From Hyphomicrobiales bacterium (GTDB lineage Bacteria; Pseudomonadota; Alphaproteobacteria; Rhizobiales; Rhizobiaceae): a stretch of DNA of 63,728 nt. The position numbers and the translations under genes are program-made. Under the pieces are notes generated by a model. The model had not been told where the DNA came from, made no database searches, and saw nothing but the letters and a program-made list of their open reading frames with translations. The stretch lies in NCBI GenBank assembly GCA_900472675.1, contig UCJA01000020.1, positions 525-64,252 on the forward strand, given 5' to 3'. Below, in pieces: positions 32,068-40,811 of this stretch. Every line of letters starts with the position of its first letter. Position 1 is the first letter of the stretch.

Positions 32068-33153
32068 ATGGACGCGATGCTCACGACGACAACTGCCACC
32101 ACGACCACCACGGTCGTCATCGATCAGGAAGCTCTTGAAAGCATAGGGCTGACCTATGTCAGCGATGGCGTTCCCGGCATTCGCCGGATGCGCCGCGGCA
32201 AGGGCTTCTGCTACCGGCTTCCGGATGGCGGCGTGCTGGCCGATGCGCAGGAAAAGCAGCGGATCATGGCACTCGGGCTGCCGCCTGCCTATGACAATGT
32301 CTGGATCTGCCTTGATCCGCGCGGCCACCTGCAGGCGACCGGTTTCGATTCCCGCGGCCGCAAGCAGTACCGCTACCATGCCGACTGGCAATCCTTCCGC
32401 AGCGAGCAGAAATTCGACCAGTTGCTGCGGTTCGGGGAAGCCCTTCCGCGCATCCGTCGGAAGGTGACGCGCGACATCTCGCTCGGGCTCGACCGGACGG
32501 AAGCGGTGATCGGCGCGCTGGTGACGCTGATGGATGCGACGCATCTGCGGGTCGGCAACCGCCTCTACGCCAAGGAAAACAAGACCTATGGCGCCACGAC
32601 TCTTCTCAAACGCCACATGAAACGATCCGGCGATACGGTGGAACTGCGATTTACCGCCAAGGGCGGCAAGCGCGTTCAGCACACGATCAAGCATCCGCGC
32701 CTGCAGAAGCTGTTCGAGGAAATCGCTGACCTGCCGGGCCGGCAGCTGTTTTCCTGGCCGGACGAACACGGCGTACCGCATCCGATCGATTCCGGGCGGC
32801 TTAATGCCTATCTAGCGAAGGCCGCCGGCTTCAGCATATCAGCGAAGACCTTCCGCACCTGGGGCGGCAGCCTGGCGGCACTCATGGAAGCGTGGAAAGT
32901 CATCGAGGAGGAGGGGCGCCGGCCGAAGGTCAAGGCGATCTGCAAGGCCGCCTCCGAGGTGCTGCACAATACGCCCGCCGTTTGCCGCACGAGCTATATC
33001 CATCCGAATATCCTCGCCTTGTCCGAGGATATCACGCCGGTGCAGAAGCTGATGGCAGAGAAGCCCTATCTGCGCGGGCCGAAGGGGTTGAGGTCTAACG
33101 AGCAGAAGCTGCTCGCCTTCCTGCGCGAAACTGCGGGCTCCGCTGCGGGCTGA
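32068..33153 (+). CDS. DNA topoisomerase IB (poxvirus-like)
   Basis: A 361-residue type IB topoisomerase that relaxes supercoils through a 3'-phosphotyrosine. RRGKGFCYRLPDG, QYRYHADW, KTFRTWGGSLAA (catalytic Arg segment) and RTSYIHP (active-site Tyr) are all present. Upstream in-frame starts at 32023 and 32029 are excluded if the EcfG promoter at 32035-32059 is used; ATG 32068 then begins at or within a base or two of the 5' end, and ATG 32077 is the next option. These enzymes are common in alphaproteobacteria alongside EcfG-controlled genes. Confidence 0.88.
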   Translation: MDAMLTTTTATTTTTVVIDQEALESIGLTYVSDGVPGIRRMRRGKGFCYRLPDGGVLADAQEKQRIMALGLPPAYDNVWICLDPRGHLQATGFDSRGRKQYRYHADWQSFRSEQKFDQLLRFGEALPRIRRKVTRDISLGLDRTEAVIGALVTLMDATHLRVGNRLYAKENKTYGATTLLKRHMKRSGDTVELRFTAKGGKRVQHTIKHPRLQKLFEEIADLPGRQLFSWPDEHGVPHPIDSGRLNAYLAKAAGFSISAKTFRTWGGSLAALMEAWKVIEEEGRRPKVKAICKAASEVLHNTPAVCRTSYIHPNILALSEDITPVQKLMAEKPYLRGPKGLRSNEQKLLAFLRETAGSAAG

Positions 33154-33188
33154 GGCGACATTTTCGATTTAGGAACCGGATAGAGAAA

Positions 33189-33210
33189 CGCCCGGGTCAC
33201 AGCCCGGGCG
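33189..33210. terminator. GC-rich hairpin between convergent genes
   Basis: CGCCCGGG with CCCGGGCG around a 6-base loop, between topoisomerase IB and the PfpI-like gene. T-tracts on both sides are short, so efficiency is uncertain. Confidence 0.5.
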
Positions 33211-33240
33211 GTTCATCAGGTTATCGATGCGAACTTATGG

Positions 33241-33801
33241 TCAGGCGGCCTGGCGGTTGTGCCGGCCTTCCTGGACTTCTTCGACGATCTTGTTGACGAA
33301 CTGCTCAAGATCCTTCGGCGAACGCGAGGTGATGATACCGTTGTCGACGACCACGGCCTCATCCTTCCAGTTGGCGCCGGCATTGCGCAAGTCAGTGCGG
33401 ATCGAATGGAAGGAGGTCGCCTTGCGGCCGCGCAGGGCATCCGCTTCGACCAGCAGCCATGGGCCGTGGCAGATCGCAGCGACGGTCTTGCCGCTCTTTA
33501 CGAAATCACGCACCACGCGCACGGCGTCTTCATCGACACGCAGTACATCCGGGTTGATCTGGCCGCCGGGAAGAACCAGGGCGTCGAAATCCTCGGCCTT
33601 GACGTTCTTCGCTTCCAGATCGACGGAGACGCTGTCGCCCCAGTCGGTTTCATCCCAGCTCTTGATCTCGCCGGTCTTGATGGACGCGATCTTCACGTCG
33701 GCGCCGCGCTTCTTCAGTTCGTCCAGCGGAACGCGCAGCTCGGAGCGCTCGTAGCCATCGGTGGCGAGAATGAGAATGCGGGCGGATTTAATGTCAGCCA
33801 T
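33241..33801 (-). CDS. PfpI/DJ-1 family protein (glyoxalase III or deglycase-like)
   Basis: A 186-residue class I glutamine-amidotransferase-like protein. AICHGPWLLVEADALRGR has the nucleophilic cysteine of the elbow, ALVLPGGQINPD the glutamate-side loop, and ILILATDGYERSEL the N-terminal strand. Family members act as chaperones, glyoxalases or protease-like stress proteins. It lies 36 bases downstream of a small gene and probably shares its EcfG-like promoter. Confidence 0.88.
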   Translation of the reverse strand: MADIKSARILILATDGYERSELRVPLDELKKRGADVKIASIKTGEIKSWDETDWGDSVSVDLEAKNVKAEDFDALVLPGGQINPDVLRVDEDAVRVVRDFVKSGKTVAAICHGPWLLVEADALRGRKATSFHSIRTDLRNAGANWKDEAVVVDNGIITSRSPKDLEQFVNKIVEEVQEGRHNRQAA

Positions 33802-33837
33802 GTTAAAGCCTTTCTAAGTCTGTTGGTTCTGGATCGC

Positions 33838-34035
33838 TCAGAGGCGACCCGTCGAGAGGTCCCGGCCGTTGATGGATGCCGGCACGCTGATCTGTTCGCG
33901 CGGCGTCCTTGGCAGTGGCAGGACAACATTCTCGGGCATCATCACCTGGAACACTTCCGCAGGCGGAGCGGCGGGCGGCTCGGTTCGTTCAATCGAAAAG
34001 AGCCTGTTCCTGAGCGCCTGGAAAAAGTGTCGCAT
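33838..34035 (-). CDS. Small protein upstream of the PfpI-like gene, unknown
   Basis: A 65-residue protein with a basic, amphipathic N terminus (MRHFFQALRNRLFSIERTE) and a Pro-rich middle. GGAGG lies 7 bases before the ATG. It is first in a probable two-gene operon with the PfpI-like gene. No family recognised. Confidence 0.6.
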   Translation of the reverse strand: MRHFFQALRNRLFSIERTEPPAAPPAEVFQVMMPENVVLPLPRTPREQISVPASINGRDLSTGRL

Positions 34036-34081
34036 GGTACACCTCCGTTGCGGGTGCCCGGGTGAGACGACCCATCAGGCT

Positions 34082-34106
34082 AACCCTTGGCTTTCGCTTT
34101 CGTTCC
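34082..34106 (-). promoter_or_regulatory. EcfG-like promoter, GGAAC-N16-GGTT
   Basis: Reverse strand, GGAAC 34106-34102 and GGTT 34085-34082, 46 bases before the small gene that precedes the PfpI-like gene. Confidence 0.5.
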
Positions 34107-34322
34107 CGTATTCGACCGTTCGGGCTATTCGGCAGGTGGAAGGCTGTCAGATTGAGCGGTGTCACATGCCGTGACTCTTTAGGGGCAAGCACGAAGCCTG
34201 GCCCGGCGCTATTCAAGCGCTGACGGCGCGGGCGCTCTGTCGCGCACCTCGTCGATCGTCATTTATGGCTACAAATGCCTCGCCCAGTGGTTCTTGAACC
34301 GTAGGGGCGGGGGTCTCGCTCT

Positions 34323-34400
34323 TCAGATGGGAACGATCATCATGTAGCAAGCGGCTACAACGAAAACGAACCCTGCTGCTTCAACCCATTCCCTGACCAT
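34323..34400 (-). CDS. 25-residue membrane microprotein
   Basis: A complete reading frame of 25 codons plus TGA: a short charged start (MVREW, with Glu7), then a hydrophobic helix of about 17 residues (FVFVVAACYMMIVPI at the end). GGAGG lies 5 bases before the ATG. A full-consensus EcfG promoter (34451-34426) would give a leader of about 18 bases that contains this ribosome binding site. The promoter, leader and helix fit each other well, which is unlikely by chance. It would sit in the inner membrane; the function is unknown. It is far below usual annotation cut-offs. Confidence 0.7.
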   Translation of the reverse strand: MVREWVEAAGFVFVVAACYMMIVPI

Positions 34401-34425
34401 GGCTGCCTCCACCTGATAGCCCATG

Positions 34426-34451
34426 AACGTGAACGGGTATATTATGGTTCC
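34426..34451 (-). promoter_or_regulatory. EcfG-type promoter of the microprotein, GGAAC-N17-CGTT
   Basis: Reverse strand GGAAC 34451-34447, CGTT 34429-34426, 25 bases before the ATG. Full consensus match in an otherwise AT-rich pocket. Confidence 0.7.
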
Positions 34452-34501
34452 ACAATATGGCCATAAACGTGGCAGAGGCGCCACAAAGATGAATCAGATC
34501 T

Positions 34502-34771
34502 TTAAAGCCGCTGTTGCGCGGCGGCCCGCTCCTGCGCTGCCTGCAAAATAGCGCGGATTTCGGTGGCGGTTGCATTTTCCGTGGCGAAGGCCGGATCCGG
34601 CACGGCGCCCGGATCTTCTTCCGAGTCGACCACGTTTGCCTCGCCGCTCAACCTCTGCAGCACGTCCTGGACAGAGCCGCCGCCGATCAGCGTGGCGAGC
34701 AGGTCGATCATCAGTTCGCGGTGCGCATTCAGCCGCGCCTCGATCTCTTGCGCATTCATGGTGGCCTGCAT
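34502..34771 (-). CDS. Small acidic protein, unknown
   Basis: An 89-residue soluble protein from ATG 34771, with AGGAG 7 bases upstream. MNAQEIEARLNAHRELMIDL and EIRAILQAAQERAAAQQ suggest two helices with an acidic linker. No family recognised and no EcfG-like site seen. Confidence 0.6.
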   Translation of the reverse strand: MQATMNAQEIEARLNAHRELMIDLLATLIGGGSVQDVLQRLSGEANVVDSEEDPGAVPDPAFATENATATEIRAILQAAQERAAAQQRL

Positions 34772-34972
34772 GGGTGTCTCCTGTCCCTGGTCGGTTTCAG
34801 GGATCACACTTAGCGCGCTTTTTCCACAAAGGAACGATCAGCCCGACCGGAAGTTGAGCTGCTCATCAACCCGTTCGCCCGCGCGCGGCGCATTGCGCAT
34901 TTCAGTTTGCTGCCCCAGGGAACGAATATTGAGCCGCCCCATTATCACGGGAATCTTCCAATAGGGTGTGGC

Positions 34973-37048
34973 ATGGATAGCAAAACGACGAACTTCGCAA
35001 TCGAACCCGGTTCCTGGTTGCAGCTCGGTGCGAACTACGACGGCGAGGGTGTCAACTTCGCGATCTTTTCGGCGCATGCCGAGCGTGTCGAACTTTGCCT
35101 GTATGACAACAGCGGCAAGGTGGAAATCGCCCGCCTCGAGCTGCCGGAGTATACCCACGAGATCTGGCACGGTTACGTTCCCGGCCTGAAGCCTGGCGCT
35201 CTCTACGGCTACCGCGTGCATGGTGCCTATGATCCGGAAAACGGCCACCGCTTCAACGCCAACAAGCTGCTGATCGACCCTTATGCGCGCGAATTGTTCG
35301 GCGACGTGGAGTGGAATGAGGCGCATTTTGCCTATGATCTGCTTGCCGAAGACAAGGACCTGACCTTCGACGAACGGGACAGCGGTCCCTATACGCCGAA
35401 GGGCGTTGTCATCGATCCGAACTTTGACTGGCACGACAACAACCGTCCGAAGATCAGCTGGCCGCAGACCGTTCTCTATGAAACGCATGTGAAGGGCTTC
35501 ACCCAGCTCAACCCGGACGTTCCGATCGACCTGCGCGGCACGTATGAAGGCATGGGCCACAAGGCGACCGTCGATTACATCAAGAACCTCGGTATCACCT
35601 CGGTGGAACTGCTGCCGGTTCATTCCTTCCCGGATGACCAGCACCTGCTCGATCGCGGCCTGAAGAACTTCTGGGGCTACAACACGCTCAACTTCTTCTC
35701 ACCCGCCTCGCGCTACTTCGGGCCGAAGGGCATCCAGGGCTTCCGCGAGATGGTGCGGAACTTCCATGACGCCGGCGTCGAAGTCATTCTCGACGTGGTC
35801 TACAACCACACAGCCGAAGGCAACGAGCTTGGACCGACCCTGTCGTTCAAGGGTATCGACAACTTCTCCTACTACCGCACCATGCCCGACCAGCATCGAT
35901 ACTACATCAACGACACGGGCACCGGTAACACGGTCAACACCTCGCATCCGCGCGTGCTGCAGATGGTCACGGATTCGCTCCGCTACTGGGCCGAAGCCAT
36001 GCACATCGACGGTTTCCGCTTCGACCTGGGCACCATTCTCGGCCGCGAGCCCGAGGGCTTCAACGAGCGCGGCGGCTTCTTCGACGCCATCACGCAGGAT
36101 CCGGTCCTGTCCAAGGTCAAGCTGATCGGCGAGCCCTGGGATATCGGTCCGGGCGGCTACCAGGTCGGCGGCTTTCCGCCTGGCTGGGCCGAATGGAACG
36201 ACAAGTACCGCGATACGGTGCGCGAATACTGGAAGGGCGACAACGTCTCGACCGATTTTGCCGCGCGCCTGCTTGGTTCCGGCGATCTCTACGATCAACG
36301 CGGTCGTCGTCCCTGGGCATCGGTCAACTTCATCACCGCCCATGACGGTTTCACGCTGAACGACCTCGTGTCCTACAACGAGAAGCACAACGACGAGAAC
36401 GGCGAAGACAACAACGACGGCCACAACGACAACCGTTCGTACAATTACGGCGAAGAAGGTGCGACCGAAGACGAGGGCATCAACGCGGTGCGCGAGCGCC
36501 AGAAGCGCAACTTCCTCGCGACGCTGCTGTTTTCGCACGGCACGCCGATGCTTCTCGCCGGTGACGAGTTCGGCCGCACTCAGCTCGGCAACAACAACGG
36601 CTACTGCCAGGACAGCGAGATCTCGTGGGTTGCCTGGGAAAACCTGCCGGAGAGCAACGATAAGCTGCGCGAGTTCACCCGCCAGATCATCAAGATGCGT
36701 CATGAGCAGCCGCTGCTGCGTCGCGAAAACTGGCGCGACGGCATGGACATCAAGTGGTTCAATGCCGGCGGTGGTTTCCAGACCTCCGAGCAGTGGGACG
36801 AAGGCTCGACCATCGGTCTCTACATCGGCCGCGGCGATCTGAAGGAAGAAGAAGGCATCTGGCACGACGTGCTGCTGCTGTTCAATCCGTTCGAAGGCAA
36901 TGTGCCCTTCCAGATCCCGCAGTTCGGCGAAGGCGGCTGGGTCCTGGAACTGACGACCTCAGAGTTCGGCAAACGTGGTCAGCTCATCACCAAGGAGCGT
37001 GACTTCGAACTCGAAGGCCGCAGCCTGGCGCTGTTCCGCCGTCCTTGA
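34973..37048 (+). CDS. glgX: Glycogen debranching enzyme GlgX
   Basis: A 691-residue GH13 enzyme with an N-terminal CBM48-like domain (about 10-110) and a TIM barrel. VVYNHTAEG, DGFRFDLGTILGR (nucleophile Asp), LIGEPWDIG (acid Glu) and FITAHDGFTLNDLVSY (transition-state Asp) are the four catalytic-site regions. It removes short branches left by glycogen phosphorylase. Here it is split from the usual glg operon and faces glgA tail to tail, each with its own terminator. ATG 34973 is preceded only by a weak AGGG. Confidence 0.93.
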   Translation: MDSKTTNFAIEPGSWLQLGANYDGEGVNFAIFSAHAERVELCLYDNSGKVEIARLELPEYTHEIWHGYVPGLKPGALYGYRVHGAYDPENGHRFNANKLLIDPYARELFGDVEWNEAHFAYDLLAEDKDLTFDERDSGPYTPKGVVIDPNFDWHDNNRPKISWPQTVLYETHVKGFTQLNPDVPIDLRGTYEGMGHKATVDYIKNLGITSVELLPVHSFPDDQHLLDRGLKNFWGYNTLNFFSPASRYFGPKGIQGFREMVRNFHDAGVEVILDVVYNHTAEGNELGPTLSFKGIDNFSYYRTMPDQHRYYINDTGTGNTVNTSHPRVLQMVTDSLRYWAEAMHIDGFRFDLGTILGREPEGFNERGGFFDAITQDPVLSKVKLIGEPWDIGPGGYQVGGFPPGWAEWNDKYRDTVREYWKGDNVSTDFAARLLGSGDLYDQRGRRPWASVNFITAHDGFTLNDLVSYNEKHNDENGEDNNDGHNDNRSYNYGEEGATEDEGINAVRERQKRNFLATLLFSHGTPMLLAGDEFGRTQLGNNNGYCQDSEISWVAWENLPESNDKLREFTRQIIKMRHEQPLLRRENWRDGMDIKWFNAGGGFQTSEQWDEGSTIGLYIGRGDLKEEEGIWHDVLLLFNPFEGNVPFQIPQFGEGGWVLELTTSEFGKRGQLITKERDFELEGRSLALFRRP

Positions 37049-37074
37049 GACAAGGTCCATCGCACGATTTGACA

Positions 37075-37099
37075 GGGCGCCGTTCGCGGCGCCCTTTTT
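37075..37099 (+). terminator. Intrinsic terminator of glgX
   Basis: GGGCGCCG, tetraloop TTCG, CGGCGCCC, then five T: a textbook structure. Confidence 0.92.
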
Positions 37100-37137
37100 C
37101 TTTGGCTGGACGCAGGAGCGGCACGGGATCCGGGCAC

Positions 37138-37161
37138 AAAAAAACCGGCCTTTCGGCCGGT
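37138..37161 (-). terminator. Intrinsic terminator of glgA
   Basis: ACCGGCC and GGCCGGT around a 4-base loop, followed on the reverse strand by seven T. Confidence 0.9.
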
Positions 37162-37190
37162 CTCAGTGAGATGGAATAGATCGGGTATTT

Positions 37191-38666
37191 TCAGAAGGTC
37201 GCGCGGCGGGCGCCCTGCGGCACCTGGCCGGTCTTGCGGATGATGTTGGCATAGACCGTGGCATACTGCTGGGCGCTGCGCTCCCAGGAGAATTTCGCCT
37301 TCATGCCCTGGTTCTGCAGCCGCGCCCACATCTTCGGTTCCATATAGGCATGCATGGCGCGGCGAAGCGCCAGCCGCAGTCCATCGGTGGTGACCGGATG
37401 GAACTGGAAGCCGGTGGCGACGCGGGCAGACATGGCCGCATCATTGGCGTCGATGATGGTTTCCGACAGGCCCCCGGTGCGCGACACAACGGGCACCGTG
37501 CCATAGCGCAGGGCGTAGAGCTGGGTCAGGCCGCAGGGCTCAAACCGCGATGGCTGCACGATCGCATCCGAACCGGCATGGATCAGGTGGGCGATCGGCT
37601 CGTCATAGCCGATGTGCACCGCCATCTTGCCGGGGAAGCGTTCGGCGGTGCGGATCAGGTGCTGCTCGACCTCGCTGTCGCCCTGGCCGAAGATGATCAG
37701 CTTGCCGCCGTTCGCCACCACTTCGTCGGCGGTTTCGGCCAGCATATCGAGGCCCTTCTGCCAGGTCAGGCGGCTGACGGCGGAAAACACCGGGCCGTTG
37801 CCTTCCATGTCCAGATTGAAGTTCTTCAGGAGGACCTGGCGGTTCTCGCGCTTGCGGCGAAGGCTGTGGACGTCATAGTTGCGCGGCACATGCGGGTCGG
37901 TTGCCGGGTCCCAGATGTCGAGATCGATGCCGTTGACGATGCCCCGCAGCACCGAGACACGCTCGTTGAGCACGCCGTCCAGGCCCATGCCGAAGCGCGG
38001 CGTCAGAATCTCACGCGCATAGGTGGGGCTGACTGTGGTGATGGCGTCTGCCGTGACCAGGCCACCCTTCAGGAAGCTGATGTCCCCGTAGTATTCGAGG
38101 CCGCGGCTGGAAAACAGGCTACCGGGCAGGCCGATCGCCGGCAGAATATCGGGCGAATACTGGCCCTGGAAGGCAATGTTGTGGATGGTGATCACCACCG
38201 GTACGGTGCAGCCCATCTCGCGCATGTAGACGGAGGTCATGGCCGACTGCCAGTCGTGGGTGTGGACCAGATCCGGCACCCAGCCGGGCAGGATGCCGGC
38301 GGCAATTTCGGCTGCCGCCCGCGACAGGGCAGCAAATCGGCGCCAGTTGTCCGGGTGATCCCGGCCTGCGGCGTCCACGTAAGGTCCGCCGGATCGGTCG
38401 TAGAGTTCGGGTGCATCGAGCACGAAGAGGCTAAGGCCATCGACCCGCGCATGGATGAGGGAGGCTCGCACGCCGAGCAGGTCGTCGAAGACCAGAAGCG
38501 GGGTCGCCGCCTTCAGCTGCTGCATGACCTTAGGGTAGCCAGGAACGATCGACGTGGTCTCCACGCCAGCCGAGGCGAGCGCTTTGGGAAGGGAGCCCGT
38601 CACATCAGCCAGACCGCCGGTCTTCACCAAGGGAAAGATCTCGGAGGTGACCGACAGAACTCTCAT
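37191..38666 (-). CDS. glgA: Glycogen synthase (ADP-glucose)
   Basis: A 491-residue GT5 enzyme. It begins MRVLSVTSEIFPLVKTGGLADV, which contains the ADP-glucose-binding Lys-x-Gly-Gly, and has HTHDWQSAMTSVY and the C-terminal PSRFEPCGLTQLYALRYG with the catalytic Glu. ATG 38666 is the natural family start; upstream in-frame codons are unconserved. It elongates alpha-1,4 glucan. Its position beside glgX suggests coordinated storage metabolism, although they are on opposite strands. Confidence 0.93.
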   Translation of the reverse strand: MRVLSVTSEIFPLVKTGGLADVTGSLPKALASAGVETTSIVPGYPKVMQQLKAATPLLVFDDLLGVRASLIHARVDGLSLFVLDAPELYDRSGGPYVDAAGRDHPDNWRRFAALSRAAAEIAAGILPGWVPDLVHTHDWQSAMTSVYMREMGCTVPVVITIHNIAFQGQYSPDILPAIGLPGSLFSSRGLEYYGDISFLKGGLVTADAITTVSPTYAREILTPRFGMGLDGVLNERVSVLRGIVNGIDLDIWDPATDPHVPRNYDVHSLRRKRENRQVLLKNFNLDMEGNGPVFSAVSRLTWQKGLDMLAETADEVVANGGKLIIFGQGDSEVEQHLIRTAERFPGKMAVHIGYDEPIAHLIHAGSDAIVQPSRFEPCGLTQLYALRYGTVPVVSRTGGLSETIIDANDAAMSARVATGFQFHPVTTDGLRLALRRAMHAYMEPKMWARLQNQGMKAKFSWERSAQQYATVYANIIRKTGQVPQGARRATF

Positions 38667-38955
38667 ATGCGCAATATCCCCATTTCCGCAGACAGATGTG
38701 GATCGGTCTAGCCTGCGAGCAGGGGTCTGACCGGGTTCCCGAAATTGGACGTATGCACTCAACGGCCTACCTCCCAAATGCTGCGCTTGCATATCCTAAA
38801 ACGCACCGCTTGTGTGCGCCTTTTCATATATGAGCAAGGTTTAAATCTTTTAACGGAACGCCATTGCTTCGTTCAAAACTCAAAAAACCGTTTGCCGCGG
38901 CGACACATGACGCCACGGCAGTTTTCATCGTCTCGTCGGAGGTGGTCGACCTAAA

Positions 38956-39315
38956 TCAGGCCGAGACCTTTTTGGTCCGCTTCTTGGCCGACGTCGTCTG
39001 ATCGGGCGTCTTGGAAGCCGTCGATGTGGAAGAGGGTGCAGAGGAAGCGGGCTTGCCTGTGCCAGCCGAAGCCTTCGCCGGTGCTGCCTTGGAGGCTACG
39101 GCCTTGGTGGGCTTTTCGGCCTTTGGAGCCGCTACTAAGCTCTTGCCGGAGGTTTTGCTGCTGGCCTTGGAGGATGCGTCCGACGCGGGCTTTGCAGCAG
39201 CATACTCATGCCGCGCGCGTTCCCAGTGTTCGCTGTCCTTCCCCGTCGGATGACCTTCCGACTCCCAAAGCTCGTAAGCGCGCCTCTTGATCCAATCGTC
39301 TTCGGATTCCGCCAT
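38956..39315 (-). CDS. DUF2934 protein with Lys/Ala/Ser-rich tail
   Basis: A 119-residue protein. Residues 1-40 (DDWIKRRAYELWESEGHPTG then HWERARHEY) are the DUF2934 signature. The rest is a disordered, histone-H1-like Lys/Ala/Ser tail ending KKRTKKVSA, which suggests nucleic-acid binding. ATG 39315 is chosen because GGAG lies 6 bases upstream. A full-consensus EcfG promoter precedes it. Confidence 0.8.
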   Translation of the reverse strand: MAESEDDWIKRRAYELWESEGHPTGKDSEHWERARHEYAAAKPASDASSKASSKTSGKSLVAAPKAEKPTKAVASKAAPAKASAGTGKPASSAPSSTSTASKTPDQTTSAKKRTKKVSA

Positions 39316-39342
39316 CATCGTCTCCATTCGCCCGAACGCCAC

Positions 39343-39367
39343 AACGACTGTGCGGCGACAAAGTTCC
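39343..39367 (-). promoter_or_regulatory. EcfG-type promoter, GGAAC-N16-CGTT
   Basis: Reverse strand, GGAAC 39367-39363 and CGTT 39346-39343, 27 bases before the DUF2934 start. Confidence 0.72.
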
Positions 39368-39634
39368 ACCATATTCGTCAAGTGCTGCCCGCCCGCTTAT
39401 GACGCTGCGGAGGGGTCATTGTCGATCCGGCGGAACTTTTGGAATGGAACTCGTTTCGTGGCCGCCGGGAGGAGACACCATCACATGCAAAAGTACTGCG
39501 ACATCATGACCGATGCAACCAGTTGGGTCTAGGTCATCAACGGCCTTCAATCTGCGTCCTATCATCACACCTTCGCGCTGGCGGTGGAAGCAGATAAATC
39601 AAATTTTAACCATATTGGTCACTCGGACGAAACG

Positions 39635-39666
39635 AAAAAAGCCCCGGGCACTGCCGGGGCTTTTTT
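39635..39666. terminator. Strong bidirectional terminator
   Basis: A perfect 13-bp stem (39635-39647 with 39654-39666): six A, GCCCCGG, 6-base loop, CCGGGGC, six T. It follows the reverse-strand DUF892 gene and would also stop forward transcripts. Confidence 0.9.
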
Positions 39667-39709
39667 CGTGGACGGGAAAGATGCCGGGCGGCATCCTTCC
39701 CGTGTTCCA

Positions 39710-40207
39710 TCAGGCTGCCTGCTTGGCGGCCGCGTTGACGGCAGATTCTGCCAGTCCGGACAGGAGCTCGTCCGTCTTGGATTCTTCAGCAAGGGTTTCG
39801 CCAAGAAGCGTCGCTGCATCCTTCATGCCGAGCTGGGTAGCCCAGGCGCGCAGCGTGCCGTAACGGCTGATCTCGTAGTGCTCGACGGCCTGTGCGGCAG
39901 CCAGCAGGCCGGCGTCCAGAGCAGGCGTGCCCTTGAATTCTTCCATGATCTCTTCGCCTTCGGACAGGATGCCTTCGATTGCATCGCAGGTCTTGCCCTG
40001 GGCGCGCTTGCCAATCAGTTCGAACACCTGCTTCAGGCGCTCGATCTGGCCTTCGGTTTCATCCTTGTGCTGCAGGAAAGCGGTCTTCAGCTTTTCGTCA
40101 TGTGCAGCGCGGGCCATCTTCGGCAGGGCCTTGAGGATCTGGCGCTCAGCGTAATAGATGTCCTTGAGCGTTTCGTAAAAAAGGTCGTTCAGGGTCTTGG
40201 TAGCCAT
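39710..40207 (-). CDS. DUF892 (YciE/YciF-like) ferritin-fold protein
   Basis: A 165-residue helical protein: LNDLFYETLKDIYYAERQILKALPKMARAA is the classic opening of the family, followed by HKDETEGQIERLKQVFELIG, then VEHYEISRYGTLRAWA and LLGETLAEE. Glu and His residues form the ferritin-like metal-site pattern. Own EcfG promoter and a strong terminator: a single-gene stress unit and the second DUF892 protein in the window. Confidence 0.88.
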   Translation of the reverse strand: MATKTLNDLFYETLKDIYYAERQILKALPKMARAAHDEKLKTAFLQHKDETEGQIERLKQVFELIGKRAQGKTCDAIEGILSEGEEIMEEFKGTPALDAGLLAAAQAVEHYEISRYGTLRAWATQLGMKDAATLLGETLAEESKTDELLSGLAESAVNAAAKQAA

Positions 40208-40260
40208 GGGTTCTCTCCGGGGTTTTATTGAATTCGGTTGTGGGAAGCTTGCGTGGTTGT

Positions 40261-40286
40261 AACGGCGACGGGACGTCGAAAGTTCC
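40261..40286 (-). promoter_or_regulatory. EcfG-type promoter, GGAAC-N17-CGTT
   Basis: Reverse strand, GGAAC 40286-40282 and CGTT 40264-40261, 53 bases before the DUF892 start. Confidence 0.7.
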
Positions 40287-40334
40287 CGAGTTTTCAGCCT
40301 TCACAGGAGCGAGCTTTGGGGCTGGCCTCGGTGA

Positions 40335-40745
40335 TCAGGCCTGTGCCCCTGTCAGTGATGCTCGAGGGGCGATGCGCACATTGTTAATGCAGGAGCGTGC
40401 TCCGTGCACGGACATGGCGCAGGCCTCCGCCCGCTCCTTGTCGTCTGATTTGGTAACGACACCTTCCAGCAGTACTTCGCCATTCGTGACGCTCACCGAG
40501 ATGGCGGTGGGGTCGATGAAGGCGTCCTTGGTCAGCTGTTCCTTGATGTCCTGTGCAATCAGCTCGTCCGAGCGGTCATAATCCGCCGGTGCCTGACCCG
40601 CGTGGTTTTCCTGCTCGGACTCGTCAGTGAAAATATTGGCGTCGCCCTGAAGATAGCCGCTCGGACGGCTTTCCTCGGGACCTTCCCAGCGTGGCCACTG
40701 CGATGTTTCGCCGGGCTTGCCTGCCGTCGGTTGCTCGTTTTTCAT
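40335..40745 (-). CDS. BON-domain protein
   Basis: A 136-residue protein with a disordered N-terminal half and a BON domain at about residues 60-128 (DELIAQDIKEQLTKDAFID, VSVTNGEVLLEGVVTKSDDK, then INNVRIA). No signal peptide or lipobox, so probably cytoplasmic. BON domains bind phospholipid or other hydrophobic ligands. EcfG-like promoter upstream; a second BON protein lies at 50237. Confidence 0.82.
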   Translation of the reverse strand: MKNEQPTAGKPGETSQWPRWEGPEESRPSGYLQGDANIFTDESEQENHAGQAPADYDRSDELIAQDIKEQLTKDAFIDPTAISVSVTNGEVLLEGVVTKSDDKERAEACAMSVHGARSCINNVRIAPRASLTGAQA

Positions 40746-40786
40746 TGGTCTCTCCTGCGATGGCGAGCTCCATTGCTCGCAGGTCT

Positions 40787-40811
40787 AACCGAGCAGCCGG
40801 GCATAGGTTCC
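40787..40811 (-). promoter_or_regulatory. EcfG-like promoter, GGAAC-N16-GGTT
   Basis: Reverse strand, GGAAC 40811-40807 and GGTT 40790-40787, 41 bases before the BON gene. Confidence 0.5.

Noticed and set aside
34831..34860. GGAAC box upstream of glgX
   Set aside because: The bases 16-17 positions downstream read AGTT or GTTG, not a (C/T/G)GTT, and the distance to the start is over 110 bases.
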